In this document: in pieces, positions 11,995-25,045 of the stretch
Numbering within the stretch: the stretch's first letter is position 1
Layout: each line of letters starts with the position of its first letter
NCBI GenBank assembly: GCA_036365515.1
Contig: CM070874.1
Location: 219,836,942-219,900,941, forward strand
Direction of reading: 5' to 3'
From: Torymus aiolomorphi
Lineage: Eukaryota; Arthropoda; Insecta; Hymenoptera; Torymidae
Length of the DNA: 64,000 nt
The notes under the pieces: generated by a model
Database searches by the model: none
What the model saw: only the letters and a program-made list of their open reading frames with translations
What the model was told of the DNA's origin: nothing
Position numbers and translations under genes: made by a program

Positions 11995-13020
11995 TCAGAT
12001 AAGTAGCAAACTATCATTATAAAATAAAAAAAATAATGTTATTAATATAAGTATTGTTACTTTGTGAAATATTTTTTCTTTGTTATTACAGAGATATCAG
12101 AACAAGGATAACTGACAAGTAGATCATGATTAAATAGTATGTAACATAGAAGAGTTCAAAATTATTATTATGCATTTTGAGGCCACCAAAAGATTATATT
12201 CAAGTCTGTCAAAGCACGCAACCTCCTGTAGTAGAAAAAATATAAATACTGTTGCTGATAATATTCCTCTAGCAGAGCCTCGTTCTACTTTATGGTGTTT
12301 TAATTGTGGAAAGCCCTATGATTTTTAAAGGTAAACTAGCATTATTAAAATCCGGAAATAGTGATATATTAAGATTTTCTCAGATTATTAAAAGTGCATC
12401 ATGCTCAAGTACTCTTCAATTTTACATTTTACATAAATTCTTTCAGATTCAGGCTTCGTTCCATTTGCTGCTTAAAGTTTCACATATATTCAGATAAGTA
12501 GCAAACTTTGATTATAAAATAAAAAAAATAATGTTATTAATCTAATATAAGTATTGTTACTTTGTGAAATCTTTTTTATTATTATTACAGAGTTATATCA
12601 GAACAAGGACAATTGACAAGTAGATCATGATTAAATAGTTTGTAACATTATAGAAGAGTTCAGGAGTTGAACATATATTATTATAGCATTCTTTACATAT
12701 TTTTCATGTTTGATGGTGTGAATCAAAATCTCATTATTATTATGCATTAAGGCCACCAAAAGATTATGTACAAGTCTGTCAAAGCACGCAACCTGTAGTA
12801 GAAAAAATAAAAATACTGTTGCAGATAATATTCATCTAGCAGAGCCTCGTTCTACTTTATGGTGTTTTAATCATGGATGCTTTAACTGGCCGTATGATTT
12901 CTAAAGGTAATCTAGCATTGTTAAAACCCGGAAATAGTGAGATATAAGATTTTCTCAGATTATTAAAAGTGCATCATGCTCAAGTATTTTTTAATTTACA
13001 GTACATTAATTCTTCCAGAT
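11995..13020 (+). repeat. Two tandem copies of a ~495-bp degraded unit
   Basis: GATAAGTAGCAAACT occurs at about 11998 and 12494. Each copy continues through GCCACCAAAAGATTAT, GTCTGTCAAAGCACGCAAC and CTCGTTCTACTTTATGGTGT. The start of the unit recurs inverted at 36195-36260 and 38265-38330. A weak coding look (PLAEPRSTLWCFN) suggests a transposon or gene relic that I cannot name. Confidence 0.6.
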
Positions 13021-13187
13021 TCAGGCCTCATTTTTAATTTTTTGCTTAAAGTTCAAATACTGCTTGAAAAAGATATTAACATAAAAACACACTAAAAATT
13101 GATGAAGTTCATTGCATATCAATACGTCAAAGAATGGATAAAACCATGAATTTTAATAATAGTGACATTAAGTAGTGACATTAACCT

Positions 13188-14380
13188 ACAACTAAGATGT
13201 TTTGACGGTATTGCACAGGAAGTGGAAAAAAAGTATTATGAATATAAAAGAAATTAGTTTTATTAGAATACAAGTTTTCAAAAATTAGTTCTTCAAAATA
13301 AAATTAGAAAATTGTCATTTTAATAGAAGGGATCATCTACCTAGTTGGAAATAATATTAGAGCTGGTGAAGTTTTTTGAAGATTCATGTAACAAGCTCAG
13401 CCTATGATTTTTTTGGAGGGATTGTTGGAAACTCTATAATAACAAATAACGTAGTGATATGCTCAATACATTGCAAAGCTACGAGGGTCATTTGATAAGT
13501 ACCTAGCCTACAAATGAAAGCACCAAAATTTTACAAAAAATAAAATTTATTTTTCAATGTAGTCTCCTTTTAGTTGAATACAATTGGTCCAACGGTGTTC
13601 CAATTTTCTTAACCCCGTTGAAAAAAATGTTTTCTCTTGGTTTGCAAAATAGGCCTCCGTGGCGGCAATTATTTCGTAATGTTGTTTGGCCATATGCTGG
13701 TGGTAGAAAAACCTACTTTTGCATATTATACAACTGCCTGAGGAAATGGAAATCGCAAGTGTCATCTATAAGAAAATAATGTAGAAATATCCTGATTTCA
13801 TTCTCCAATTCGTATACATTCAATAGATCTTCAAAATGTGACAAAAGCTGTTGGGAGCTACAACTAAGATGTTTTAGACGGTATTGCACAGAAAGTGCGA
13901 AAAAATCATTATAAAAATGAATGAATTAAAAGAATACAAGCTTTTAAAAAATTAGTTCTTCAAAATAAAATAAGTAAATTGTGATTTTAGAAGGAGAAAT
14001 CATCTATCTAGTTGGAGATCATATTAGAGCTGGTAAAGTTTCTTGAAGACTCATGGAACAAGCTCAACCTGTGTTTTCCTCGAGGGATTGTTGGAAATTC
14101 TCTAATAATAAATAACGTAGTGATCTGCCTGATACATTTCAAAGCTAATGTTGTTTGACTATATGTTGGTGGTAGAAAAACCTACTTTTGCATATTATAA
14201 ACAACTGCCTGAAGAAATGTAAATCTACAAGCGTGACCTACAAGAAAATAATGTAGAAATATCCTGATTTCATTCTCCAATTCGTATACATTCCATAGAT
14301 CTTCAAAATGTGACAAAAGCTGTTGGGAGATACAACTAAGATGTTTTAGACGGTATTGCACAGAAAGTGAAAGAATTAGT
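13188..14380 (+). repeat. Tandem ~475-bp repeats
   Basis: CAACTAAGATGTTTT followed by GACGGTATTGCACAG starts units at about 13190, 13861 and 14333. The first unit is longer by the mariner scrap at 13482-13676; without it the period is about 475 bp. No intact ORF. An old duplicated relic of unknown origin. Confidence 0.7.
13482..13676 (-). mobile_element. Mariner transposon fragment
   Basis: The plus-strand left edge CGAGGGTCATTTGATAAGT resembles a mariner terminal repeat preceded by TA. The minus strand encodes a transposase C-terminus with FFSTGLRKLEHRW and CIQLKGDYIEK. The neighbouring repeat copy reads straight across the site (AAAGCTAATGTTG near 14137), showing where the insert begins and ends. 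TA flanks both sides. The right edge is not a matching terminal repeat, so this is a truncated piece of about 195 bp. Confidence 0.7.
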
Positions 14381-14439
14381 TTGAAATTATAATTTTATTT
14401 TATTGATTACAATATGGATGAGTATTTTGTGAAAAATTT

Positions 14440-14680
14440 TGTATGAGCTGCTGTTACGGAAATTGTAGTTGGCATGAAAACTAAACTTTTTGTCAAATTT
14501 GAGTTTCAAGTTTTATAAAAGCTAGAGGATCAAGTGATATCAGAAATTTAAATTTAAATTTTGAAAACTGGGCTGTCGTAAAAGCAGCATTGATAGCTGG
14601 CGTATACCCAAATAAAATTGTGTATAGACAAGAAATACACCCAGCTCAGAACCCAGTATGTATTAAGGAGGTATGGAGTA
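14440..14680 (+). pseudogene. YTHDC2-like DEAH RNA helicase fragment 1
   Basis: From 14521 the frame reads ARGSSDIRNLN then NWAVVKAALIAGVYPN, a pattern I associate with the C-terminal region of insect YTHDC2-type DEAH helicases. Upstream, a different frame gives a VGMKTKLF-type stretch expected just before it. Only this exon-sized piece exists and the frames disagree, so it is a gene scrap. The family call is from memory of the motif. Confidence 0.55.
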
Positions 14681-14739
14681 TTTTGTCAATCATCAAAAAA
14701 ACAAGGAGCAATGGTTACTCGTAAAGAACTGACAATATG

Positions 14740-14905
14740 ACTGTGTTCAGAGCTTTTCAAATTTGATAAAATTAAAGAACAAAATTTGTATCTGCTACTG
14801 TTATGAAAATAGTAGGTGACACAAGAACTCAACTTCTTGGCAAACTTTGAGCTTCAAGTTTTCTAAATACTCGTATGGGCCGGAGCATATTTTCTTTATA
14901 TCTTT
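14740..14905 (+). pseudogene. YTHDC2-like helicase fragment 2
   Basis: It encodes FRAFQI, then in another frame SATVMKIVGDTRTQLLGKL, which matches the segment before fragment 1 and is a diverged duplicate of 14450-14515. Its last hundred bases lie in the left arm of the foldback repeat and are therefore repeated inverted at 18970-19070. Confidence 0.5.
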
Positions 14906-17900
14906 AAATAAATAAATCTGTAATATAATGTAAATATAATTGAGTCTATTCTCACTTTCACATAAAACACAGTGCTCAGATTCAAATCAACTTTTAAAGA
15001 AAGCAAAAGATGTGCTGACATGTAGATCGAAGTATATACATTAGAACCTTTGTTTCTGTCAGAAAGTTATGCTATAAGCATTTTTATGAAGCATTTGCCC
15101 ATAGTGATACTGGTTTGGTAACATGCATTCTGGAGTTTGGATTGCATGCATAACATATTCTACATTTATCTCTGTATAAGTATCTACAAAAATAAAAAAA
15201 TTTATATTTTCATATGACTTTACAATTAATAGTATTGTTAATTGTTAATTTATCATCATACCTAAAAAAAAAATACACGTTTGCTATTATTTCAAAAAAT
15301 TTTACTAATGTAATCATTTTATCAAGCTTCTTAAAAAACATTCAAATTTAAAACTTTTTTGAATAACTATACTACCATTTAATAATGTTATTAATAATAT
15401 ACTATAACAAATCTCATAATGCAGTTTTCACATACTATGTAATTATTTATTATTTTCTCTTATAAAGTTGTGGAATCTATCTAAAAAAACTTTTTACAAA
15501 AGTTTAAACTACGGCAAGTATTAGTCTTTCCCTCCCTCCCTCCCTCTCGCCCCATCCCTCTCCCCCTGTCTCTCAGGCTGTCTCTCCCTCTCTTTCACTC
15601 CCCCCTCTCTCACTCCCTCTCACCCTCCCTCTCAATATCCGTTCAAACTGAGTACCAAATTCTTTAAATGAGAGCTTAAATATTTTCTCAAAACAATCAA
15701 CACGTTCTTTAAAAAACTATTTTTTTAAGTATATTCTAACAACACAATTTGTCTATAGCCCTTTTATTTATTCTAATCTCATCTATTCAACAACCACTCT
15801 CTACAAATGGTAATATTTTTTTCATGACTGTACGAATAATAACATTGTTAATAAAACTTTCTACGAAAGTATAAAATAAGGCAAGTATAGAAGTTTTTTA
15901 GTCTATAAAATAATAATATTTATGATTTTTTAAAAGAAATCAAATAAATACTAGTGAAAAAGTCTTTTACTTCTTTGAGTCAATGTATGCTGATGCTGAA
16001 CAAATTATATGTTACTAAATACATTCAAATTATTCACTGCTAATCAAACAAACGAAAGTTGTGAAATCAATTATCGATAGTCAAGTAATGCAAACAACTC
16101 TCCGAAACAACTGTATATGACTATTCTCAGAAATGTATTCGAATTTGTTCAAATTTCTATACAAATTAAACACAAGAAAGTACTGAAATCAGTTAATTGT
16201 AATCAAGTACCGGCCATAAGAACTTTTCGTACCTCGCGTGTAAAATTACATTTTACGCCCACGTTGTAAGTTCAAAATTATTCAGCCATCGGGTATAAAG
16301 TACTACATAACGCCCAAGAGGCCCAATAGCTCACACACTCCTAAAAAACTTTATAGTACCTACGTACTTTATGCCCGAAAATTATTTTAATTATATAACT
16401 ATAATGCCTTCTTTTTATTTCTAAAATTCATAAGAATTTTTTCAGGTATTCACGAAAAGTCAAAGCCTATATAAAAAAATTACATAGTTACCAACACATC
16501 ACTATTTTTCAGTATTGCTTCTCAATTTTGAACTTTCTATAATATTACACATCTTGGAAGGACAAGAGAAGTCTAGAGCTGTTCTAGCGGGGGTGGTCCT
16601 CCGATCTCCCATACATACTTGGCGGGCCCGACGGTTTGCAGTTACGTGGGCTACTTAAATCTAGATTACTAAATTTTTGCATAAATTCATTAACAATATT
16701 TATATCTATAAGTCCACCATAAATAATTACATTGGCTCTAATTTTTAATTGATGCCGTTAATTAAGTACAATATATTCGTACATGTGCAGAATCATGATT
16801 TATTTTACATTACTAAACATATTTTTCCTTGTGTCCGTCGTCCTTTTTAAATGAGAATAAAATAAAAAATTCATATAAATTTATAGCCTGCTCAAAAGTC
16901 CTTTACATTTTACTAAGCGTTTTATAAGCAACATATGTTATATCCTTTTCCCCCGTGTAAATATCATATAAGATCTCATATGAGAATTTCAGACAGCGCA
17001 TATCTCGTATGAGATATTATATGTGGTGTCATATGCAATTTTATATATTATGAGATCTCATATGACATCTCATATGATATTTTCACGCGGGTGTATACTA
17101 TCTATTTAGAAACAGAGTGATAGATTCATAGATCAGTAGTTAATATGTAGAAGCAACCCATTTATACATTTTATCTTTAAACCTTTGAATATTTATATGA
17201 AAATGACCATGCCTTACACCTTGAACTGCAAACCGTCGGGCCCGCCAAGTATGTATGGGAGATCGGAGGACCACCCCCGCTAGAGCAGCTCTAGACTTCT
17301 CTTGTCCTTCCAAGATGTGTAATATTATAGGAAGTTCAAAATTGAGAAGGAATACTGAAAAATAGTGATGTGTTGGTAACTATGTAATTTTTTTATATAG
17401 GCTTTGACTTTTCGTGAATACCTGAAAAAATTCTTATGAATTTTAGAAATAAAAAGAAGGCATTATAGTTATATAATTAAAATAATTTTCGGGCATAAAG
17501 TACGTAGGTACTATAAAGTTTTGTAGGAGTGTGTGAGCTATTGGGCCTCTTGGGCGTTATGTAGTACTTTATACCCGATGGCTGAATAATTTTGAAGTTA
17601 CAACGTGGGCGTAAAATGTAATTTTACACGCGAGGTACGAAAAGTTCTTATGGCCGGTACTTGACTACAATTAATTGATTTCAGTACTTTCTTGTGTTTA
17701 ATTTGTATAGAAATTTGAACAAATTCGAATACATTTCTGAGAATAGTCGTATACTGTTCTTTCGGAGAGTTGTTTGCATTACTTGACTATCGATAATTGA
17801 TTTCACAACTTTCGTTTGTTTGATTAGCAGTGAATAATTTGAATGTATTTAGTAACATATAATTTGTTCAGCATCAGAATACATTGACTCAAAGAAGTAA

Positions 17901-19070
17901 AAGACTTTTTCACTAGTATTTATTTGATTTCTTTTAAAAAATCATAAATATTATTATTTTATAGACTAAAAAACTTCTATACTTGCCTTATTTTATACTT
18001 TCGTAGAAAGTTTTATTAACAATGTTATTATTCGTACAGTCATGAAAAAAATATTACCATTTGTAGAGAGTGGTTGTTGAATAGATGAGATTAGAATAAA
18101 TAAAAGGGCTATAGACAAATTGTGTTGTTAGAATATACTTAAAAAAAATAGTTTTTTAAAGAACGTGTTGATTGTTTTGAGAAAATATTTAAGCTCTCAT
18201 TTAAAGAATTTGGTACTCAGTTTGAACGGATATTGAGAGGAAGGGCGAGAGGGAGAGAGAGAGGGGGGAGTGAAAGACAGGGAGAGAGAGCCTGAGAGAC
18301 AGGTGGAGAGGGATCGGGCGAGCGGGAGGGAGGGAGGGAAAGACTAATACTTGCCTTAGTTTAAACTTTTGTAAAAAGTTTTTTTAGATAGATTCCACAA
18401 CTTTATAAGAGAAAATAATAAATAATTACATAGTATGTGAAAACTGCATTATGAGATTTGTTATAGTATATTATTAATAACATTATTAAATGGTAGTATA
18501 GTTATTCAAAAAAGTTTTAAATTTGAATGTTTTTTAAGAAGCTTGATAAAATGATTACATTAGTAAAATTTTTTGAAATAATATCAAACGTGTATTTTTT
18601 TTTAGGTTGATGATAAATTAACAATTAACAATACTATTAATTGTAAAGTCATATGAAAATATAAATTTTTTTATTTTTATAGATACTTATACAGAGATAA
18701 ATGTAGAATATGTTATGCATGCAATCCAAACTCCAGAATGCATGTTACCAAACCAGTATCACTATGGGCAAATGCTTCATAAAAATGCTTATAGCATAAC
18801 TTTCTGACAGAACAAAGGTTCTAATGTACATACTTCGATCTACATGTCAGCACATCTTTTGCTCTCTTTAAAAGTTGATTTGAATCTGAGCACTGTGTTT
18901 TTTTGTGTGAAAGTGAGAATAGACTCAATTATATTTACATTATATTACAGATTTATTTATTTAAAGATATAAAGAAAATATGCTCCGGCCCATACGAGTA
19001 TTTAGAAAACTTGAAGAGCAAAGTTTGCCAAGAAGTTGAGTTCTTGTGTCACCTATTAGAATAATAACAT
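14805..19070. mobile_element. Long-armed foldback repeat, copy 1
   Basis: Arms 14805-16640 and 17226-19070 are reverse complements of about 1.83 kb, differing by scattered substitutions and small indels. The inner edges share GGCGGGCCCGACGGTTTGCAG. The 585-bp centre has a smaller AT-rich palindrome of ATCTCATATGAGA-like words (16960-17095). Arms carry CT/GA-rich tracts (15525-15640, 18238-18340), and the outer ends include a bit of helicase gene fragment 2. No coding capacity is visible inside, so it is non-autonomous or simply an inverted duplication. Confidence 0.8.
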
Positions 19071-19097
19071 AACTCCCGCCCTCCCTCCCTTGATCTC

Positions 19098-19143
<46 letters not shown>

Positions 19144-20229
19144 CCTCCCCTCTCTCGCCATCTCTCTCAACTTCCGTGAAACTGAGTACCAAAAACTTTA
19201 TTGAGAGCTTAAATATTTTTTTAAAACAATCAACACGTTTTCTAAAAGTTATTAAGTACGTTAAATTCTAACAACACAATTTGTCTAGTCCTTTTATTTC
19301 TTTTAGTCTCATCTATTCAATAAGAACTCTCTACAAATGGTAATAGTGTTTTTCATGACTGTATAAACTCTCTCCCTTCTTCTCTTTCCCATCCCACTCT
19401 CTCTCCCTCCCTCCCTCTCTCTCAACATCCGCCAACCTGAGTACCAAACACTTTAATGAGAGTTTAAATATTTTTTTTAAAACAATCAACACGTTTTTTA
19501 AAAGCTAATTTTTTAAGTACATTCTATAACAACATAATTTGTCTAGTCCTTTTAATTCTTCTGCTCTCTTCTTTTCAATAAGCACTCTTTAGAAATGGTA
19601 ATAATTTTTTTCATGACTGTACAAATAATAATATTGCTAATATAAAACTTTCTACGAAAGTATAAAATAAGGCAAGTATAGACGTTTCTTCTGGATAATC
19701 TATAAAAAACAACACAATTTGTCTAGTCCCTTTATTTCTTCGAATCTCATCTATTCAATAAGCACTCTCTACAAATGGTAATCATTTTTTTCATGACTGT
19801 ACAAATAATCTATAAAACAATAATATTTATGATTTTGTAAAATAAATCAAATAAATACGAATGAAAAAGTCTTTTAATTTTTTGAGTCATTGTATGCTGA
19901 ACAAATTATATGTAAGTATGTACATTCAAATTGTTCACTGCAAATCAAACAAATGAAAGTTGTGAAAGCAATTATCGCTAGTCAAGTAATGCAAACAACT
20001 CTCGAAAACTAATGTATGACTGTTCTTAGAAATATATTCAAATTTGTTCATCTTTCTGAGTTATACAAATTAAACACAAGAAAGTACTGAAATCAATTTA
20101 TTGTAGTAATACCGGTCATAAGTTAACTTGACTTACATAATAGAACTTTTCGTATCTAGCGTGTAAAATTACATTTTACGCCCGCATTGTAACTTCAAAA
20201 TTATTCAGCCAGCGGGCATAAAATACTAC

Positions 20230-20967
20230 AGTAGTATACATTCTACTATGGAGAGACGGTGAGTCATCGTGCCCTGCCCGGGCTATCTTATCTTTGTTTA
20301 CATAAACAGTAATTAAGATATCTTAATAGCCTGTTGTTATGGTTTGTTTACATAAACAAGCAAGAAAGAAGCAATTAAGATATCATAATAGCTGTAAATA
20401 TAAGCAGAAAGGTCCCGTAAGGGAATCGGTGACACATTTTCGTCTCTCTCCATAGTAGAATGGTGTTCTCGGGAGGCAGTGATGCTGCCCCTCTTATTAT
20501 TGGTGTTCAACAATATAGTAATTAATGTGTCTTTATTGATTGTTTATATAAACAAGCAATTAAGATATCTTAATTACATGAACAAACATAAAAATGTTTT
20601 TACAAAACAATTAATAAAACACCGATTAAAATATTTAAATTAATGTTGCTAAACAATAGATAAGAGATTGTTCCGTATCGGGATCGATGACGTCGCGAGC
20701 CTACGCCATAGTAGAAAGTATACTGATTTATAAATTTAACTAATCAATATTCTTATTGTTTAAACATAATAAACAATAAAAACATCAATTAAGATAAGTG
20801 AAATATGTGTGCGTGCGTGTATTTGTCCCGTATCGGGATCGATGACGTCACGAGCCTACGCCATAGTAGAAAGTATACTGATTAATAATTTTAACTAATC
20901 AATATTCTTATTGTATAAACATAATAAACAATAAAAACATCAATTAAGATAAATGAAATATGTGTGC

Positions 20968-21014
<47 letters not shown>

Positions 21015-21020
21015 CAGAGT
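20230..21020. repeat. Left subterminal repeat array of the TACTAC element
   Basis: A 214-bp inverted unit (20243-20456) is bounded by CATTCTACTATGGAGAGACG and its complement. It is followed by two ~165-bp direct units ending GCCTACGCCATAGTAGAA (20710, 20875). Inside are repeated palindromes TTAAGATATCTTAA, TGTTTACATAAACA and a TGACGTCA site near 20846, then a (TG)n tract at 20975-21008. The CATAGTAGAA word closes every unit. Regulatory or replication roles are possible but inferred. Confidence 0.7.
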
Positions 21021-21257
21021 GGAAGACTGAAATGGCAATTAAAGATAGGAGAATAAAAAAAATTACATCATTTTTTTGTTTTTTATGTTAAAAATTGACT
21101 TAAACAATTACAAAAAATTACAAAAAATTATTTTATATAAAAACATTATAGTTCTACATATTATATTAATTTCATTTTTACGTTAAAACACAAACTTAAA
21201 AAAATTACAAAAAATTATTTTTCACAGTTTTATACATTAAGTATACAACATAACGTA

Positions 21258-21372
21258 TTAATCTATAACACATATTTCTACTTCGTCATTTACTGCATAT
21301 AACCCGTGGTACTCAAAGTCACCTGCTTGTGTATTTGTGTCCACCTCGGGTTCTTGCTGCTGCTGGTGCTGG

Positions 21373-21410
<38 letters not shown>

Positions 21411-21785
21411 CGGGAACTGGTGAATCGCGTTGAAGCATGTGTGCTTCCGATTTCGAACGCATACACCACACAGCCACATATTACACCCTTCACACTTTCT
21501 CCACGCACAATTTTTCTGTTTTTTAACTAATACTTTATCGCATACTAAGCATTTCGCTAGTATGTTAAACTGATTATAGTTTGATGGAGCATGATTACTG
21601 TGTCTTGTAAAGTCCGCAATCTCTTTACGTATGCTTTCCAGTAGTAGCACTTCGCTCTTGATTGTATTTTGGAGCACTGTTATTTCGCGTTTTTTATTCA
21701 AGATAGAAAAATATATTTCCTGTTCTTTTTTCTTTACATTATCTATCCAGTCTGTTACTGCAGACGCTTTCTTGATCCATGTCAT
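21258..21785 (-). CDS. Coiled-coil plus zinc-cluster protein, left-arm copy
   Basis: I start it at the ATG at 21785 (MTWIKKAS), which has a good context and is conserved in the other arm. The frame is open further upstream but that part looks like promoter. The 175 residues comprise a predicted coiled coil (about residues 15-60, heptad-like I/L spacing), a Cys-rich cluster with CLVCDK, CEGCNMWLCGVC and a later Cys/His (about 80-125), then a Gln/His-rich tract, and an acidic end. The cluster resembles treble-clef or B-box zinc fingers, suggesting nucleic-acid or protein binding. I do not recognise the family. It faces outward, towards the element end. Confidence 0.55.
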
Positions 21786-22019
21786 CTTGACTGTGGCTCT
21801 TTGATGAATGCTGACTTGACTAGAGTGTACCCTCCGCTGTTTAACCTTTGGTAAAAAATATAGCGCGATAGCGAGCGGAGACGGTGTCAGATGCACGATT
21901 TCGGGTCCAGCGCGATGCCTGGCCACAGCCTTATCGTTTTTGCCATTATAAAAAGCCCGCATTAATAAGGTGTGTAAGAGAATACACCAAAAGCGCACCG
22001 CCTAAATGAATCTGCTCAC

Positions 22020-22590
22020 ATTATATCAGTTATCGTCTTATAATTTAAACACGTGCGCAGGATGTTTTTTCGCGATAGTACGTTAGGGTATTAGTTACGT
22101 ACATATATATCTTTATGTGTATATCTGGACCTTTGATAAACATTTATCGCTCTGTGCAATATGAAAACCCTGCCTCGTGTGCTTCTTATGTTTTATTATT
22201 TCTTCGAAACATAACGCTTTCCTGTTCTTCCGCTGTGTACTTTGAGCGAGGGATGACAATTGTGAGTGGATCATTTTGATTATATTTTGTCTGGAGCTAA
22301 TATCCGTAAGCATTATCAAATCTGACCCTGCGTACACATCACCAAAATAAAATTGAATTCGAAGAAATGATATTTATATCTCGAACTTCGATCAAAATTT
22401 GTCGGTTTATGGGATATGAATCCCTGCCTCGTGTGCTTCTCATGTTTTCATTATTTCGCCGAAACGTAACGGTTTTCTGTTCTTACGCTGTGTCCTCTAA
22501 GCGAGAGATAAGAAGGGTGAGATGCGTGGATCATTTGAATTATATTTTTTTGTTTGGAGCTAATATCCGTAAGCATTATAAAACCCTGCA
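22020..22590. promoter_or_regulatory. Divergent intergenic region with tandem ~245-bp repeats, left arm
   Basis: It lies between two divergently oriented genes. Two diverged direct units each contain GAGCTAATATCCGTAAGCAT and CTGCCTCGTGTGCTTCT (22180 and 22430). The mirror copy is at 26500-26980. A shared bidirectional promoter is the natural reading; TATA-like words occur just upstream of the outward gene. Confidence 0.45.
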
Positions 22591-23390
22591 TTGCGTACGC
22601 ATCAGGTCAGTGTGCCAATGGGGATCATGGCGAGAAGTAACGCTTTTTTGCCAGAGATGCAGATCGACGAACATAGCGATTTGCGTGAGATTATTTTCCG
22701 CATCGCTTCTACTTTATGTTTTTACAGTCAACCTGTATGGAGTAGGTGTAGAGATTCGTGGCGACGGCGTTTGCGTACAGTGCACTATTCGCTTTTACGT
22801 CGCGAACTGCGATTTTTACTCGCCCATAGCGGTCTTCGTAGAATCGCCGTTTATTACGAATGATGTTTTCGCAATAATCGATCGGGGTTGATGATAGCGG
22901 GCGAATTTGTCAGAGAAATACGCATGGAAAATGCAAATGTTCTCGATGACATGATGTCGGCGTTTAGCGAACAAATTGGTAAGTAAAAGATTTTATACGC
23001 ATTTTTTATGACGAAAAAATATTTGTTATATGTTTTAAAATTTTCAAGCCTTAGAAAATCTTCTCGCCGATGACAGCGACGCGTCGACAATTTTTATGAA
23101 CTATAGCGGGCGTGAAAATCTCGTAGCACGTCAACTAGAGTACGAGAGCGAGAATGAGGCTGTAACGAGCCCAAGCGAACCCGATATCTCAAGTAGCGAA
23201 GGAGAAGAAGAAGAAGGAGAACATCAACAACAACAACAACAACAACTTATACAACAACCTATACAACAACCTATACAACAACAACAACAAATAATCCATG
23301 TAGCAAACGAAGAAGATGATAGGCGCTCGAATATTTTAGAATCCGACAACTAGAGCGAAAGCATGATTAGAATAGACTCGTCGGATGAAG
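22591..23390 (+). pseudogene. Acidic Gln-rich spliced gene, left-arm copy, truncated
   Basis: Mirror image of the gene at 25473-26499 in the other arm. Exon 1 contains MARSNAFLPEM but has TGA at 22861 where the right arm has CGA. The donor TTGGTAAGT is at about 22977, and exon 2 continues to a second early stop, TAG at 23351-23353, where the right arm has GAG. The copy is then cut at the palindrome junction, 23390. It cannot make the full protein. Confidence 0.7.
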
Positions 23391-25045
23391 CTGTGCGACA
23401 CATAAATTTGGAATGTGCAGATTTGAAGTCTCGTGATTAAGATAAGGCTCATCCTGTCGCGTTTCAAAATCATAAAAAACAAACAAAATATTTTTTTCGT
23501 GATTAATCTCATTACTTATCGGTTGCATGTAACAAAATTCGTTGATAAAATGTTTTCTTTTACAATATTTACACCAAATCATTCCGCACGTGTGTTTCGA
23601 ACGAAAACAATTTGTAACTTTATTGCATCTATTGCAAAGTTTAACTACATCGCACAATTTTTTGTTCTTTTTTTTATAAGAGCCATCTTTTAAATGATTA
23701 TCGTAGCACATATTTCCAAAAAAATTTCTATTACATTGCGAGCATTTAATTAAATCGACATTATCTGTTTTACACACGGGAGAGACAACGCACTTGGAAC
23801 ATGTTTTTAAACATTTGTGTTGGTCTATGAAATTAAAACGTTTGTTACAAAAAGTGCAAAAGAATTTAGATCATGCAACACCGATTAAATTCAGTATTGT
23901 AACATAATGTTTCGCGTTAGAATTATAACAAAGATTAATTATACGCTGTGTTTCACATCCTGTCTGTCTTTCTACAACAGCACGCCCATCAAAAAATGGG
24001 GGCTCACCGCTGCCAAAAGTTTTCTTATCGTATACTACTATAGCTATACCAGTGTGTAAATAATAATTTTGAAATTGCTCAATTTCGAAGAAACCTGCTC
24101 CCGTGGGTGGTATACGAACATTAGCATCCTGCATTAATTTTTCGGCGCGTTCGCGTTGTAGTTTACGTCGACCGTCGCACACGACACCCCATTCCTTTCG
24201 AGCTTCATCCGTATCGTTTGCCCGCAATTTGATATAAGTTTCACCTACAACTAACGAACGCGGTAGGCATAAATTATCGACATTTACAATAAACACTATT
24301 GATCTTTGTGTCACCAAATTGATCGTTAATTTTCTCGCTCTACGCGCGCCCATCCCTTCGGATATACTTACAAATGTAATGTGTAACACAAAACTTTCGT
24401 CGATTCGGAAATTTTCATAACTTTGTGTCAGATTTGCAATCAAATCCCAAAGATCAGCGTAATGAAAATTTTCAGTCGGTCGAAAAGATAATCCACCTGC
24501 GCCATTCGCAAAGTATTCGCTCCCAACGACCACACCGATCAAAAACCTTTCTTCATTCGGTATCAACGAAATAATATGCGCGTGAATGTCGCGCATTGCT
24601 GCCTCCATCCAAACAAGGGGATTATCGCAATCGGTAGGCGGGTCTTTGATACGCAGTTTAATACAGCGCCCGACCACTCTAAATCGCTGCACATGGTTTT
24701 CGGTTTCGTCTGCCACAATAAATCTTACTCCGGGCGGTCTTATGTCGAGATTATTCGCTTCCTCATCCTCCTCCTCCTCCTCCTCCTCCTCCTCCTCCTC
24801 CTCCTCCTCCTCCTCCTCCTCCTCCTCCTCCTCCTCCTCCTCCTCCTCCTCCTCCTCTGCAGCATCACCATTGGCTCTGTTCTCCTCCTCTTCGTCGCCT
24901 CCGTCGTAATCGTCGGCCATGCCATCATCGTTGTGGCCGTATCCCGCTTGCAGAGGTTCTCCGCTCTCTATTATGCATGAATTTGCGTCTACTGTAGGCG
25001 ATGGTGGGAGCGATGGCCATACTGATCTTGTAGACAACGAGTCGT
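23391..25045 (-). pseudogene. DNA polymerase B (Polinton type), N-terminal fragment
   Basis: The frame runs from about 25045, just inside a TTACAG acceptor, to the palindrome junction. A Glu run from a (CTC)n tract at 24764-24857 follows a short N-terminus. Next comes a region with GAGFFEIEQFQNYYLHTGIAI, then Cys clusters (CSQCNRNFFG, CNRCNK, CGMIWCKYCKRKH), and the 3'-5' exonuclease motif FYDFETRQDE. This layout is typical of Polinton/Maverick protein-primed polymerases. One in-frame TGA interrupts it at 23871-23873. The sequence ends at HIPNLCVAQ, so most of the exonuclease and the entire polymerase palm are gone. It is non-functional for synthesis, but it links the element to self-replicating Polintons. 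Confidence 0.75.

Noticed and set aside
11782..12006. His/Thr-rich ORF
   Set aside because: Starts in a (CA)n microsatellite and continues into non-conserved AT-rich DNA.
24576..24980. Poly-Leu, poly-Ser and poly-Arg ORFs
   Set aside because: Other frames of the (CTC)n tract that encodes the Glu run of the polymerase fragment.
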